Shown here piece after piece: positions 45,401-56,513 of a DNA stretch of 64,000 nucleotides. The DNA is taken from contig JAAVTG010000528.1 in assembly GCA_011947345.1 (NCBI GenBank), forward strand, positions 434,001 to 498,000. The letters run 5' to 3'. Under the pieces are notes generated by a model, which ran no database searches, was not told the origin of the DNA, and was given only the letters and a program-made list of their open reading frames with translations. Position 1 is the stretch's first letter, and the number at the start of each line of letters is the position of its first letter. Made by a program: the position numbers and the translations under genes. This DNA comes from Phytophthora quininea. Lineage: Eukaryota > Oomycota > Peronosporomycetes > Peronosporales > Peronosporaceae.

Positions 45401-48323
45401 ACAGTCGTGCCGAGAGCGGCACGATGGATGTCGACGTCCACCTTCAACACCTCCGCAAGGTGTTCGAGGTGATGCGGGCAAACAAGCTGTACGCCAACTT
45501 GAAGAAATGCATCTTCTGCGCTCCCGAGATTCCAGTACTCGGGAGCTACGTCAGCAAGGACGGCGTTCGCGCTGATCCGGAGAAGATCGCGGCGATCTGC
45601 GCTTGGCCGACTCCGCAGGACCAGAAACAGCTCCCACAGTGGCTCGGACTCGCCACTTATCTCCACCACTCCTCGAAGAACTTTGCTTCGACTGTTCGGC
45701 CGCTGTCGCAACTCCTGAAAGCTGACGCCACGTGGTCGTGGCGTCCCGAGCACCAAGCGGCCTTCGACGCGGTCAAGACCAGCTTGTCCACCGCGCCCGT
45801 ATTGATGCTTCCGGACCACGCGAAACCCTTTCACGTGGTGTGTGACGCGAGCGACTTTGCAATCGGCTGCGCCTTGATGCAGTTCGATGACACTGGACGC
45901 GAGCGAGTGGTAAGTTACCAATCGCGTCAATTGAAGCCTGCGGAGCGGAATTATCCGGTCCACGACAAGGAGTTGTTGGCGATGCGCTACGCCCTCATCA
46001 AATTCCGCGTGTACCTCTTGGGCGAACAGACGTTCGTGGTGTACACGGACCACGCTTCGCTTTGGACGGCGGCGAAGAGTCCTCATTTGTCACAGCGCAT
46101 GGCGCGCTGGCTATCACTGTTCTCGGAGTACAACTTCGTCGTTCGCTATAAGCCGGGCAAGACCAACATCCTCGCCGACGCGCTCTCGCGTCGACCGGAT
46201 TACGTGCAATCGGGCCGCCATGCAGTTGGTGACGAGGATGACGACGATTGCGCTGTGTGCACCGCTGAGGAAGTCGCTGCTGTTGAAGTCGCAGCGTCCA
46301 CTCCGCTCCGAGACTTGATCGCGACTGCGTACGAGTCGGGCGAGGCGTGCTCCGAATTGATCAAGTACATGAGAACCATCAGCAGCGGCGCGGCGCCGCT
46401 TGTCCCCTCGCAGCCGCGCCCGTGTCGACCGCTACAGTCTCGATGGGGATCTGCTGACCTTCCGCGTCGATCGCGCGGACCCGCCACGCATCGTCGTCCC
46501 GCTTGACGATGATCTCAGAGCCCGACTGATCCATGAGTTCCACGATACGCCCAGCGGTGGTCACCTCGGACGCGAGAAGACCTTCGCGTCGCTCTCGCGC
46601 GACTTCTACTGGTCGCACATGTATAAGTGGGTGCGGAAGTGGGTACGCTCGTGCGAAGCGTGCCAACGCGTGAAGCCCCGCCGTCGAAGCAGGCTCCGCT
46701 TCGACCTCTTCCAGTCGCGACGGGTCCGTGGACATCGGTCAGCATGGATTTCGTCTTTGGTCTGCCGCGAGATGCTCAGGGCCGCACAGGCATACTTGTT
46801 TTCGTCGACCGATTTAGCAAGATGGCCCATCTTGCTCCCGTGGCCTTCTCGATCACCGCGTCTCAGTCGGCGGCGCTGTTTCTTGACACAGTGTATCGCC
46901 ACCATGGACTTCCGTCCTCCATTGTGTCCGATCGAGACCCACGTTTTACTGCAGCTTTCTGGACGGAACTCTTCAAACTTGTCGGGACGCGGTTGGGGAT
47001 GTCCACCGCGTCACATCCTGAGACCGATGGCCAGACCGAACGTGTTAACCGAGTTGTCGAAGACGTGCTGCGGAGTTACGCCACGTCGTTCAAGTCATGG
47101 AGCTCTTTCCTGCCGATGGTGGAGTTCGCCATCAATAACGCCGTGCACGCGTCGACTGGCTTGACACCATTCTTCGTCAACTTTGGCCGTCACCCGCGCG
47201 TTCCGGCGCTCCTTGGGCTGGAGCGCCCTCTTCCGTCTCAATTGTCAGGGTCCCACGACGTTGTGACTCCCACTTCCACGGGTGGCGCCCCACTGAGGCG
47301 CCCGAGATGACCACTGATTCACATGTGAACGCGGTGAGCACGCGATCTTCCTCGCGGATCACCAGTCAGGGTCCCCTTACACGAGCCGCCGCGCGAGCGG
47401 CGACTGCTTCTCCACGAGACGTGGCCGCCTGGACCAGCCGGCCGGTGATTAACCCGCGTCAACGTCGCGCCGTCGAGCATCGCGCCGCTCCGGATCCGGT
47501 CACGGCTGCCGAGGCGCCGCCAGCGAACTTTGCGCCCAACGAGGCGCCGCAGCGGGGGACGCTGCGGTCGTCCAAGAGTTCGTACAACAGCGCGAGTCGG
47601 TTATCCGCTATGTCCGCGACGCGATCGCTGCAGCCGTCGATCGCCAGAAGGAGAATGCCGACCGCCGCGGGCGCCGTAACGTGGAACAATTCCACGTTGG
47701 AGACCAGGTCCTATTATCTACCAATGGGATTTCCCCAACGCTTGTGACGAATTTGGGCGCAAACAAGCTTGCGCCAAGGTATATTGGCCCATTCAAGGTG
47801 TTGAAGGTCATTGGGGATGCTTACCGGCTACAGCTACCGTCTGCTCTGCGACTCCATCCAACATTTTACGTTGGTCGTCTGCGCCGCTACTACCCAGCGT
47901 CGCTTCCTAGCGATAATCCGGTACCGCGTGACGCGGCACCCACAGCTCCTGCCGCAAGACCCGATTCTCATGCTCCAGCTGGTCCACGCGGTGCTCCAGT
48001 CGCTCCAGCCGACGTGCCATCGCCCACTCGCGCTCGGTTCCTTCGCGACGGTCCGGCCCCTCTGGTTGATCGCGATGGTAACGTTCGTCACATCGTGGAG
48101 GCCATTCTTGACCACGATGACTCGACCAGTGGTCGCAGCGCTCGTCGCTGCGACGGGATATCCCGAGCTTTCGCCGGTACCTGGTACGGTGGATCGGTCC
48201 GCTGGATGACAGCTGGGAGCCTCGCTCCACCCTCCTCGAAGACGTTCCGGGGCTCGTTGAGGCGTATGAGTCAGCTCTGTCGGCGCGGGAAGATCCTCCG
48301 GGCGCGGTAGCGAACCGCGCCTA
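42437..48323 (+). CDS. Gypsy Gag-Pol polyprotein with chromodomain-like end
   Basis: The frame runs from the ATG at 42437 to the TAG at 48321-48323. Order: Gag, with zinc knuckle CFRCRKLGHRAAVC; protease LLDSGATNNF; reverse transcriptase with APSYFDDTFIHS; RNase H with CDASDFAIGC and TDHASLWTA; integrase with the HHCC finger (HLGREKT ... CEACQRVK), then VSMDFVFGLP, VSDRDPRFTAAFW and ERVNRVVED as D-D-E; then a C-terminal domain with HIVEAILDH and VRWIGPLDDSWEP, which looks like a chromodomain. One-base changes occur near 42502-42505, 46404-46407, 46676-46679, 47301, 47554-47558 and in the last domain. Allowing for these the span is a whole number of codons (about 1,962). A repeated module (VVEQGLPHVVEQGLP) lies between protease and reverse transcriptase. 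Confidence 0.9.
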
Positions 48324-48811
48324 GCCTCGTACACCGACCGGCGATAGAGCCCGATCCACCGCGTCTCTTCCTCAGTCATCGGATACTCGATCACGATTTG
48401 CGCCCAGTCAGTGTCGCCCGGTCGCGGCGTCCCAAAACGGCGACAGTCGGCGCAGCCTTCAAGGTGATGAACGTAACAGCAAGGACGGTCCTCGTCCCAG
48501 GACAGCGCGCACACGCGCGCCGCCAGCTCTCCCAGCGCGTGGCGCTGGTGGGTCTCTTCGCGGCCTTCAATCGTCACCATGAAGCGTTGAGCACCCTCCA
48601 CGTTCCAGCGCCGGACGAAGGCCGTCCACGCGGCATCCAGCGAGCGCTGAGTCACCGCGAGCGTCGCGGTGACGGGCTTGCCCCGTGTCGAGCGCCAGCG
48701 TCGGAACCACTCTCGCATCTCGTCGGGACTCAGCGGGGCCTCGAAGCCGCTGCAGTCGTGCAGCGGCCATTCTCGGAGTGTCTGCGCGTAGGTGTCACGT
48801 GGGGTATTCAT
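47834..48811 (-). CDS. Antisense frame at the 3' end of the Gypsy element
   Basis: An ATG at 48811, 58 bp inside the right LTR's edge, opens 325 codons on the strand opposite to Gag-Pol. The first 160 codons lie in the 500 bp between the polyprotein stop and the LTR, where no other function is seen. They read like a real protein (RPCCYVHHLEGCADCRRFG, VIEYPMTEEETRWIGLYRR). The remainder is antisense to the chromodomain and may be fortuitous. No family is recognised. It is unbroken, unlike the sense frame. Confidence 0.5.
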   Translation of the reverse strand: MNTPRDTYAQTLREWPLHDCSGFEAPLSPDEMREWFRRWRSTRGKPVTATLAVTQRSLDAAWTAFVRRWNVEGAQRFMVTIEGREETHQRHALGELAARVCALSWDEDRPCCYVHHLEGCADCRRFGTPRPGDTDWAQIVIEYPMTEEETRWIGLYRRSVYEARRGSLPRPEDLPAPTELTHTPQRAPERLRGGWSEAPSCHPADRSTVPGTGESSGYPVAATSAATTGRVIVVKNGLHDVTNVTIAINQRGRTVAKEPSASGRWHVGWSDWSTAWTSWSMRIGSCGRSCGCRVTRYRIIARKRRWVVAAQTTNVKCWMESQSRR

Positions 48812-48868
48812 CGTGAAGCAGTTTGGAGATTGAGAAGCCCTGCAGGCTTCTTTCTAAGGTAGGGGTGG

Positions 48869-49021
48869 TGTGACGGGCTTCCGTCACACGGTCGCCGTGG
48901 TGCACGGCGACCAATTAGATTAGCTTATATTTTGTTGGTTCACGGCGCCCGAGTCGGGCGCCACACAGATTGAACAGAGGAGAGTTATATTTTCTCCACA
49001 AGCAAGCACCGCCCCGTTACA
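48869..49021 (+). repeat. 3' LTR
   Basis: The 153 bp match the 5' LTR with a few substitutions and the inverted hairpin loop described there. Confidence 0.95.
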
Positions 49022-49272
49022 GAGTATCCGGGGTACTGTATCCCAGATGTCGAAGCCGACGACGACGACGACGCCTCCGGCACCACGCGTCAACACGGAT
49101 CTACATAATCACCGCCGCGTCATCGCGCCGCCTTCATAATCTCCCCAACGAGTGTCGGAGCGAAGACTGACCCAGGGTTAGCCCGAGGGAGTTTTGAGTT
49201 GAAATTATTTGAGTAAACGATTGCACAAGGTCTCTATTGGTCTCTTATAGTTAGCAGATTCTCTCGTCTGGA

Positions 49273-50169
49273 AGATGTAGCCTAGATAACCTATCTAACA
49301 CGAATTCATTCGCGAGTTGAGCCAAACTCGCAGGATCTAAATACTCTGCAGCCGTTCTAGGAGAATGTCCTTCGGGGATGGAGATCGCCCGAGGGAGCAC
49401 TGGTGGATTAACATATAAGCAATTCACTTCTTCAAGTGTGCTATATCACAAGGTTGAAGGTAGCAACTCCATGCTCTAAACATCGGCGCGATGACTGGCA
49501 TTGCTTGTAGACACAATTCACTGGAATAAATGTCTGGTTAAACTGACTAGTGCTCGTTCTCTTTTACCTTCTACGTAAATCATCATGCTGTCGCGCTAGC
49601 TTTAGGATCTGCTGTATCAACCACCATTGCTTCGAAAGCTGCGTTGTCGTTCTGCAATTTACTCTCGACCTTCCAATCGCCCCAGTTCCAACCATGCACG
49701 TTTCTTCCGTCCTGCGGCCATTTTCGTCCAAATGAGCGACGCTCTCTCCACGACAACTGATGCCCCGATGTTGGAGGCATCAAATCAAGTTCAGTCCATC
49801 AATAGCGCCCAAAACGATCGTGAAACCAAGCGCTTCCTGCGTAGTTACAAGGTTAAGAACGTTGACGACGCTGACGACGAAGAACGGAACCTCACAGACC
49901 TCATCAACCGTCTGATGAAGTCTGGCTCTGCTCGCGACCATGACTTCTACAAGCTGTGGAAAGCAAACTGGACGGCGAGAGATGTTCATACGGAACTGGA
50001 TGTGGACCCCAATCCAGCCTACTCGAGGATTGTCCACGCGTTCGAGAGCTACCTTGAGAAAATGCAGGGCCATGCGACGTAGTGTAGATGGAAAAGCTGA
50101 AGAGTTTCAAGAGTACACCTTTTAGAGTTGATGCTTCCACATTGCAGCCTTGAATACACTCGCCATTTT
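49273..50169 (+). repeat. Duplicated block A, copy 2
   Basis: This is the reverse complement of 26345-27241. Its left edge begins AGATGTAGCCTAGA; beyond it the sequence differs from locus 1. Confidence 0.9.
49694..50082 (+). CDS. RxLR-EER effector, copy 2
   Basis: The protein body is identical to that of 26432-26820, with RFLR, DDEER and FYKLWKANW. The ATG at 49694 is out of frame with the body by the same one base near the start. The copies differ only in the 3' flank, so the duplication is recent. Confidence 0.65.
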
Positions 50170-50700
50170 CTCATTTTCGTTCAAAACTAAAGTTGTCATT
50201 TGTTTTCAGGTACCGACTTCTACAGCATTATCTTGTCGGTTGTTGCAGCTCTTTTCGTTTAAACTGATTTTGCGTACACTCCACGTTGCAGAACTCTCGT
50301 CTTCAGCGCGACTGCCATGTTGGTTTTCCTGACAGAGAGCTGAGTGTTTAAACGGATTAGAACACCGATGCCAAACGCTCCACAAACAGAACAAAATCGT
50401 CTTGCTGAATTGATGAAGATGAAAATCATTCAGTTCGCTGTTAGCCAGAGGATAGTAAGCACACGGGGTGTGAAAGAAGTATATCAACTGTGATACCCAA
50501 GGATCGGAGCTCAGCCGTCACTTACAAACCAGCAAACTTGAAAATGCAACGTTTTAGTCAAGAAAAACGATGTTCTTCCGCGGAAACCGAGGCACTTTTT
50601 TAGCGTTCACAATACAAGCTCGTCCTCACCAATAACACATCATTCTTTTTACTTTACGAATAACACGCAGGTAAGTATCATTATGGGGTTTTGTTATGGT
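50170..50700. other. Spacer between blocks A and B at locus 2
   Basis: No gene is recognised. This 530-bp stretch has no counterpart at locus 1, where blocks A and B touch. Confidence 0.5.
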
Positions 50701-52045
50701 CAGGGATCGAAAAAAACATTGGCATTGTTACATTGCAAAATTTGTTCGCCACAATATTGATTGTGGCGACCTCGTCCGATATTGCCAGGATCGCAATGAC
50801 AGCTAGCAACTTCTACTCGTAGCTAATCGTACTCTTCAGCCTCTACTTCGCTATTTTCTCATGCTACCCTCTCTGCCTACTTAATCCTCAAGGAGAGGAT
50901 TGACTCGAGCGTCTTCGCACTCATTCGCTTCCGCATATTTTATCCTCCAAGCATGCACTTCACTGCCGAGAACAGTCGTTCCAATTCGACGGAGGTAGCA
51001 GGAAGCCAAGACAAATCAATGTACTTTGAGCGGTCTTCCTCTCTGGACTTGGATCTCTCTTCGATAGACGCTTTGACTTCCCCAGGTGATCTGCGGCGTC
51101 TGATGGTAGGTGCGACTTCTGCCTCGTTTCGCCGTACACCACTCGGACTTGCAGACCTTGGTGAACGAACACTAGAGGCTTTGGTGCCCTTCTTCTTTGA
51201 AATGCCTGGGCGGGTCGATTTAGATTTTCTGTGTTGCGCTTGATGCTGGGCTCTGAGGAGACACAAGCGCTACCAGAATTAATCGATTCCTCTTCTGTGG
51301 AGCGCAAAAGCCGATGGATAGTGCTGGTTTCTTCTGGAGGCTTGGGGAGCAAACGCCGAGCTGATCGACATCGTTGGTGGAACAGGCTTGCGCGAGTGAT
51401 TCGAGACGAGGCTGCTTACGATAGCAACGTGGTTAGTGGAGGGGTTCGATGCGGGGCAGTTGTGGGGGTTCAAAAGTGTGAGCTGGAGCGCGCCGTCGTC
51501 CAGCAAAAACCTCGCTCGTGCTCTCCCACTTCCTCGTACCTCGAGACCGCAGACGTGGTTATTTATGCCTCTGCCAACTCGTCGAACAAGACCGCACAGA
51601 CACTTCAACGAGAAGATACACAATTAGATCGATGCATTGCAATTGTAATATCCGGTGAGCAGTAGACAGAGAATTGAAGAGTGAATGAATTGAGCTTAAA
51701 CGAAAAGCAGAAGAATGCAAGTGCTGCCTGGAGCAGCAGCAAATACAGAGCACACACGCGCTTCGGACTAATAGTGGTCGAGCCACGTGCCATTGTCAAA
51801 CCCATGGCAAGGCACGTGGCAGCGTGCAATCGTTGTGGAGCGTGACGGATGTCACAGCAATTGTTTTCCCAAGAAATTGACATTGTTCCAATATTGATTG
51901 TGTCGAGCGTCTCGACAACAATCCATATACAATGGATATTGTCCGATGCCTGAGTCAGAAAGCCAAAGACTTGCCAGCAAGGCGACGACGGGTTCGTGCT
52001 TGCACGGCGCGTTCTACAGCTTCGAGGTCGCTCTTCAGCTGCATC
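50701..52045 (-). repeat. Duplicated block B, copy 2 (hAT-related)
   Basis: This is the reverse complement of 27243-28587, of the same length. The hAT fragment is at 50940-51266 on the minus strand. Beyond 52045 the sequence differs from locus 1. Confidence 0.85.
50940..51266 (-). pseudogene. hAT transposase C-terminal fragment, copy 2
   Basis: The frame is identical to the fragment at 28022-28348, ending DLSWLPATSVELERLFSAVK. Confidence 0.6.
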
Positions 52046-53172
52046 CTGCTGATGGACTGTAGCGTCGAATACTTACGCGCTGTGGAGTATCCCAGACGAC
52101 GAAGCCGCCGCCAACGACGACGCTGTCGCTGCCTGCCCGACACCAGCACCAGCACCGCGTCAACAACAGCAGCTACATCATCTACGACCACGGGATCTAC
52201 GTAATCAGCGCCGCGTCATCGCCGCCAACAGGTGGAGGAATGGTGTAAGCATAATTCCTAGTCTGTTAGGAGCGGCATTGAGGCAAGAATTCAACACGGA
52301 TAATACTACCGCAACAGCCTGCAGCGGTAGGCATGAGCCAAGTATAATAGCTTTCGTGATCAGAATGTGCCGTCGTGTCATTGCCAGAGGTTCGGATTAT
52401 CCAAAGTATTGTATTATTCAGTAATACAATACAAATGCAATACTTTGAAATAGTAATACTAATATAAGCATATTTGTCTAAAGAATTTGTATTAATATCA
52501 TTAATATCGATGCACTTGTTTGTATTACATCTACTCCTCTTGATAATACTTTGTAAGTCCATAAGACCGAGTAGGGAGGTGATCTACGTGCCCAGGGCCT
52601 CACACAATACAAATTCCTATCAGTTGGGACCTTTGAAGGTGAATTAATAATAACATGTGAATAGGCAACGAAAGCTCGTCTCTTTTGGAGCCCCCTAGTA
52701 GTTGAGTTGTGAAATGCAAAATCCTAATCAGGAATCGGAGCAACAAACCAAGCAATTGGAAGTCACTTCGAAAACAGGCGAGTATGAGGTGAATAGCTAT
52801 AATTAGATGTTGCACACCATCACTGGGCAGCCATCCAGTACATTTATACGAGCCATGGCCAGTTCGAGCTCGCCTGAACACGTTCTTGCACAACAAACCC
52901 TTGACAAGTCACTGTTGCCAAGATTACAGGCTCGATGATCTTTATCCGCGCTTCTCCATTCTTGTAAACGATGCTTGGCTGGCTTGTGCGGACTGACTGG
53001 ACCAACTCAAATGCGTAGTGTCTTCATGGACCTGGCGCTTGCCACGCTTCTCCCACTTGTACATCGAAGTCGTCCAGCACATTTACACGAACTACAGCTG
53101 GTCCGAGCTCGCCTGTACACATTCTTGTGTCACAAACACCTGACAAGTCTTCACTGCTAAAACCACAGGTTC
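52046..53172. other. Repeat-rich stretch without a supported gene
   Basis: 52085-52203 holds an acidic open-frame remnant related to the one interrupted by the Gypsy element. 52390-52560 is very AT-rich with repeated TAATAC words. 52827-52940 and 53062-53172 are diverged tandem copies (both contain TCGAGCTCGCCTG- or TCCGAGCTCGCCTG-like cores followed by ACA-TTCTTG and TGACAAGTC). Confidence 0.5.
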
Positions 53173-53362
53173 GTGATGCTCGTCTCCGAAACAACTTCTT
53201 CAGACGTTTCACCGCTCGTTTGGCCAAAGTATCATCGAAGTATTAATACAATTTGTACTAATAATACTACAGGGCTCTCAAAAGTATCGTGGTATATTAA
53301 TAACAGTAGAAGTACTTGTATTAGTGATCCTAATACTCGATTTTTCTCGCCAATCCGAACCT
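53173..53362 (+). repeat. Inverted repeat, left arm, 190 bp
   Basis: The arm matches the reverse complement of 54913-55101 with a handful of differences. The arms flank two effector genes. Confidence 0.9.
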
Positions 53363-53586
53363 GTGCACCGAAACTGTCTGTCAGGCCTGATCCAGGAAGG
53401 CAAATCCGTTCTCGTCGACAGTTGTTTATCTGGCGATGCGTTGGCGCATTCGCTCTGATAGAGCCTCTGTTGGCGGCAATTGAGCCTATCCTGTTCCACA
53501 TCACTCGGCAACTTGCTCTCTTTCCAACAACTCAGTTGAGCATTGTCAACAACACAGTTTCGAACCAGAGCGTCGATCAGCAAACA

Positions 53587-54035
53587 ATGCGTGTGGTGTG
53601 CTACCTTTTCCTGCTGCTCGCGGTCGTCTTCGCCAGCGTCAATGCTACTGTGATTGAAGACGCCGAGGTCACTGACATTTTGGGTTTGACGTCGTCGGAG
53701 CTCGACGTTGCGTCGCGATTGCTGGCTGAAGGCTACGACTTTGCCGATGACAAGCGCGCGCTGAGAACCACCGCCGAGACCGACGAGTTAGACGACGCCA
53801 ACGACGAAGAGCGCGCCACCCGTTTCAAAATCCGCGAGAGGATCAAAAAGGCGCCAAGAGGGTTTGGAACTGGAGGAGCTACTTGCAGGAGCGCACCATG
53901 AAGAAGCTTTTCAACCGGGGCGAGACCCCCGACAGCATGCGCACCTATGCGGAGGGCCGACCCACGATGCGCGCTCGCCGCAAAGCCACTCAGCTCGCCG
54001 ACAAATACGAGGCTTGGTACAAGAAAAATGTCTAG
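53587..54035 (+). CDS. RxLR-EER effector, frame break in the C-terminal part
   Basis: The ATG at 53587 opens a clear hydrophobic signal peptide (MRVVCYLFLLLAVVFASVNA), then RALR as the RxLR site and DANDEER 15 residues later. After the EER the frame changes by one base near 53858-53866 and continues KKLFNRGETPDSMRTYA to KYEAWYKKNV and the stop at 54033-54035. One added base gives 149 residues. The GETP turn and the terminal aromatic motif are shared with the effector on the other strand 240 bp away and with that at 5.9 kb. Host target unknown. Confidence 0.75.
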
Positions 54036-54271
54036 GCCCCTGCCGCCGCTCCTGCAGCTGCGTAGATACTCGAAAGACCAAAAGAGAAGGCACCGTTTAA
54101 ATTTGTTGAATATCCAAAGCAACCAATTCTTGCCTTCCGTTTGGAAAGGTCCAACGTCAGCTTGTCATTGCGTTTTATCGTTTCGTGCCAAGCAAAACGT
54201 CGACAGAAAAACATCCGAGCAAAGTTTATTTATCAAATAACAGCGAAGGTCCTGGAGGTCGCAATGAGCGT

Positions 54272-54705
54272 CTAGAACAAGCCGTCGCCGGTCGTACCCG
54301 CCTTCTGGGCGTTGTACCACGTGGTGTATTCCTCGGTCAATTTCTCAGCCTTCTTCTTCTCCTTGTCGGTCGTGGCCTCGGCCTCCTTGGCCTTCATGGT
54401 ATCGGGGTCTCTCCGGCGTAGTAGAGCTTCCAGAACTTCTTCCTGAGCTTGTTCACGCGAATGTTCTCGGTGAAGTTGTTCCAGCCGTTCGAGATGCTGT
54501 CGAAGATGTTGCGCTCCTCCGAGTTCGTGTCGTCGGCGGACCGCAGCAGTCGCTTGTTTCCGGTCTTTTCGGCCTCAAGGGCGCGAGTGGCGCGCACGGG
54601 GGTGATCAGCTCGGCCACCGCAGGGTTCGAGCTCTTGACGGTCGCGGCGGCGTCGCTGGCGACGAAGGAGATGGCGACCACCAGCAGAGTGTACAGCACG
54701 CGCAT
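54272..54705 (-). CDS. RxLR-EER effector, convergent partner
   Basis: The ATG at 54705 starts a signal peptide (MRVLYTLLVVAISFVASDAA), followed by RLLR and DTNSEER. The body has NNFTENIRVNKLRKKFWKLY and, after one base missing in GGGG at 54404-54407, a GETP turn and a lysine/glutamate-rich end with YTTWYNAQK. The corrected length is 144 residues. It is convergent with the effector at 53587; the two probably arose from one ancestor by inverted duplication but have diverged strongly. Confidence 0.75.
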
Positions 54706-54912
54706 AGTTTCGATGGAGTTACTGTGAGTGAGTCGGCCAGCAACGAAGTCAGTTCCGAAGTGGTGGAAAAACAGCGAGCAGTTCCCGGAGCGAGCGCCGC
54801 CAGCTCGGTCGATGTGCAAAGTCAAAGCCCACGATAAACCAACTGGTTTTCTGCAACGTCCGACGAGATGCCAGGCCAGGATATGCCGTCGAACACCCAG
54901 TCTTGTAATCAG

Positions 54913-55101
54913 AGGTTCGGATTGGCGAGAAAAATCGAGTATTAGGATTACTGATACAAGTACTTCTACTGTTATTAATATACCACGATACTTTTGAGAG
55001 CCCTGTAGTATTATTAGTATAAATTGTATTAATACTGCGATGATACTTTGGCCAAACGAGCGGTGAAACGTCTGAAGAAGTTGTTTCGGAGACGAGCATC
55101 A
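54913..55101 (-). repeat. Inverted repeat, right arm, 189 bp
   Basis: This is the reverse complement of 53173-53362. The conserved gene fragment begins 14 bp beyond its outer end. Confidence 0.9.
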
Positions 55102-55114
55102 AGAAGAGGAACAC

Positions 55115-56086
55115 GCTGGCACTCGCTTCGCGATGGGTGCTAAATGAAGCTTCGTGTGCTACTCAATTGAGCGATGACGACCTGAGTCAGTTTCCGAGGC
55201 CGCAGGTAAGGCATCTTTTCAACCAAGTCCATTCACAGCTAAAGTGCCTCTCTTCTGTAGATTTTCCCTGCTGGAGCGACAACCATCCTGGGCGTCCGTG
55301 ACGAGAAGCTTGTGCTGGGCGGTTCACTGCACGCCGCTCACATTTTGAATCTGTCGAATCGTCTGCTTCAGTGTGCGATGCTGATAACGGCAGGAAGCGT
55401 TAACCAAGCCGCAGAAATCGCTCAGTCGCTTTGTCCTGACGCCACGCAGTGGCTTGGAGCTGTGTTCGAAGCTTTCGGCCACGCCAAGGTGGCGTTGCAG
55501 CGTCTTCCCAGTCTCTCGCTGCAATTGAAGGTCAACATGTGCATTAAGCATGGCTTGACGGAGCTGCTGCCACAGCTTATCAACGAGCTCATTGCGGACA
55601 AACAAAGTGATTCGCCTAACTTGACGGTATTGTGCGGAAGGAGACGAAATTCGTGAGTCTAGAACTAAGGATTGTGTTTTTCATCGCAGGGATCCTCGCT
55701 TTTCCAGAGGTCTTGTATTGCGCTCAATCGCGGAGGGATGCAGACGTCGCTAAAGCAGCTAGTCCCGACCCTGCTGGCACGAAAGCGGCCTAACGACGCC
55801 ATCTTTGTTGCGTCGTTGGTGCAGAGTGATGAGGTAATGTTTACTGCCGCCTGCGTTATGGCCCCAAGGAACTCATTCTGCTTCCCTGTTTCTAGCAATT
55901 GCTGCAAGGTACGGATCTGCCGAGGAATGGGGTGCTGCGTTCAATGTTGCCAAAGCCAAGGAGGGTTCTAGTCGTGCTCCGTCATCGACGACACCGATTC
56001 AAGACTCAATTCTGCACAAGTGCAATGCCACTGTGGCCGATCCCACATCAACGTGGCGAACAGTGCTCGAAAAGCAAGACGGTTAG
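55115..56086 (+). pseudogene. 3' part of a conserved helical-repeat gene, 5' end lost
   Basis: Four exons can be traced with GT-AG introns: 55115-55205, 55261-55626, 55690-55833 and from 55896 to the TAG at 56084-56086. They encode SLHAAHILNLSNRLLQCAML, ATQWLGAVFEAFGHAKVALQ, QLVPTLLARKRPNDAIFVAS and, after one missing base at the last acceptor, AARYGSAEEWGAAFNVAKAK. The pattern suits alpha-helical repeats at the end of a WD40/TPR-type trafficking or IFT-like protein, but I cannot name it. There is no start codon or N-terminal domain: the sequence stops at the inverted repeat. The effector cassette therefore seems to have replaced the 5' part, or the locus is a rearranged copy. Confidence 0.5.
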
Positions 56087-56513
56087 ATTTTTTCTGGTCT
56101 TTTGCGGGTCTGGTAAGGCCGCTGGTCGGGTATGCATATTTGATGGATATGGCTCCTGGTCATGCTGACCAACACCAGACCCGAAAAATACCTCTTGGGT
56201 TCTTTGCTTAGTAATTTCCCTGGAATAATAATAGTAGTTTCGTGAAACTCATAAAAAATGATATATCATGAATATCCGGATTCGATTACACCACTTTCGA
56301 TATAAAGATCCCATTGCAGTCCTACACATCTGCACTTCCTCTTGTTAATCCCAGCTGACATGTTTTTAATGTTAGCGCTCGTGCTGTGTCCAGAGGAGGC
56401 AATTCGTGACTTGTTCGCTTCTGCTTAAGTACGTGAATGGAAAATGAATGGCCAGCACGGACTAAAGACCTTTACTCCGTGCTAGCCATTCGCTTCAGCG
56501 CTCGAGCCCAAAT
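56087..56513. other. Intergenic, with one hairpin
   Basis: No gene is seen. 56446-56461 and 56476-56491 form a 16-bp hairpin with one mismatch, 14-nt loop, just upstream of the MULE frame. Confidence 0.6.

Larger units (their letters stand above)
42251..49021 (+). mobile_element. Complete Ty3/Gypsy retrotransposon, 6,771 bp
   Basis: Two LTRs of 153 bp (42251-42403 and 48869-49021) begin TGTGACGG and end CGTTACA. They are flanked by the 5-bp target duplication GAGTA (42246-42250 and 49022-49026). A primer-binding site follows the left LTR and a purine-rich tract (AAGGTAGGGGTGG) precedes the right one. Gag, protease, reverse transcriptase, RNase H, integrase and a chromodomain-like end follow in Gypsy order. 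The LTRs differ at very few positions, so the insertion is young. Confidence 0.95.

Noticed and set aside
48398..48862. 154-codon sense frame between the Gypsy polyprotein and the right LTR
   Set aside because: It is opposite the more protein-like antisense frame and lacks any Gypsy domain.
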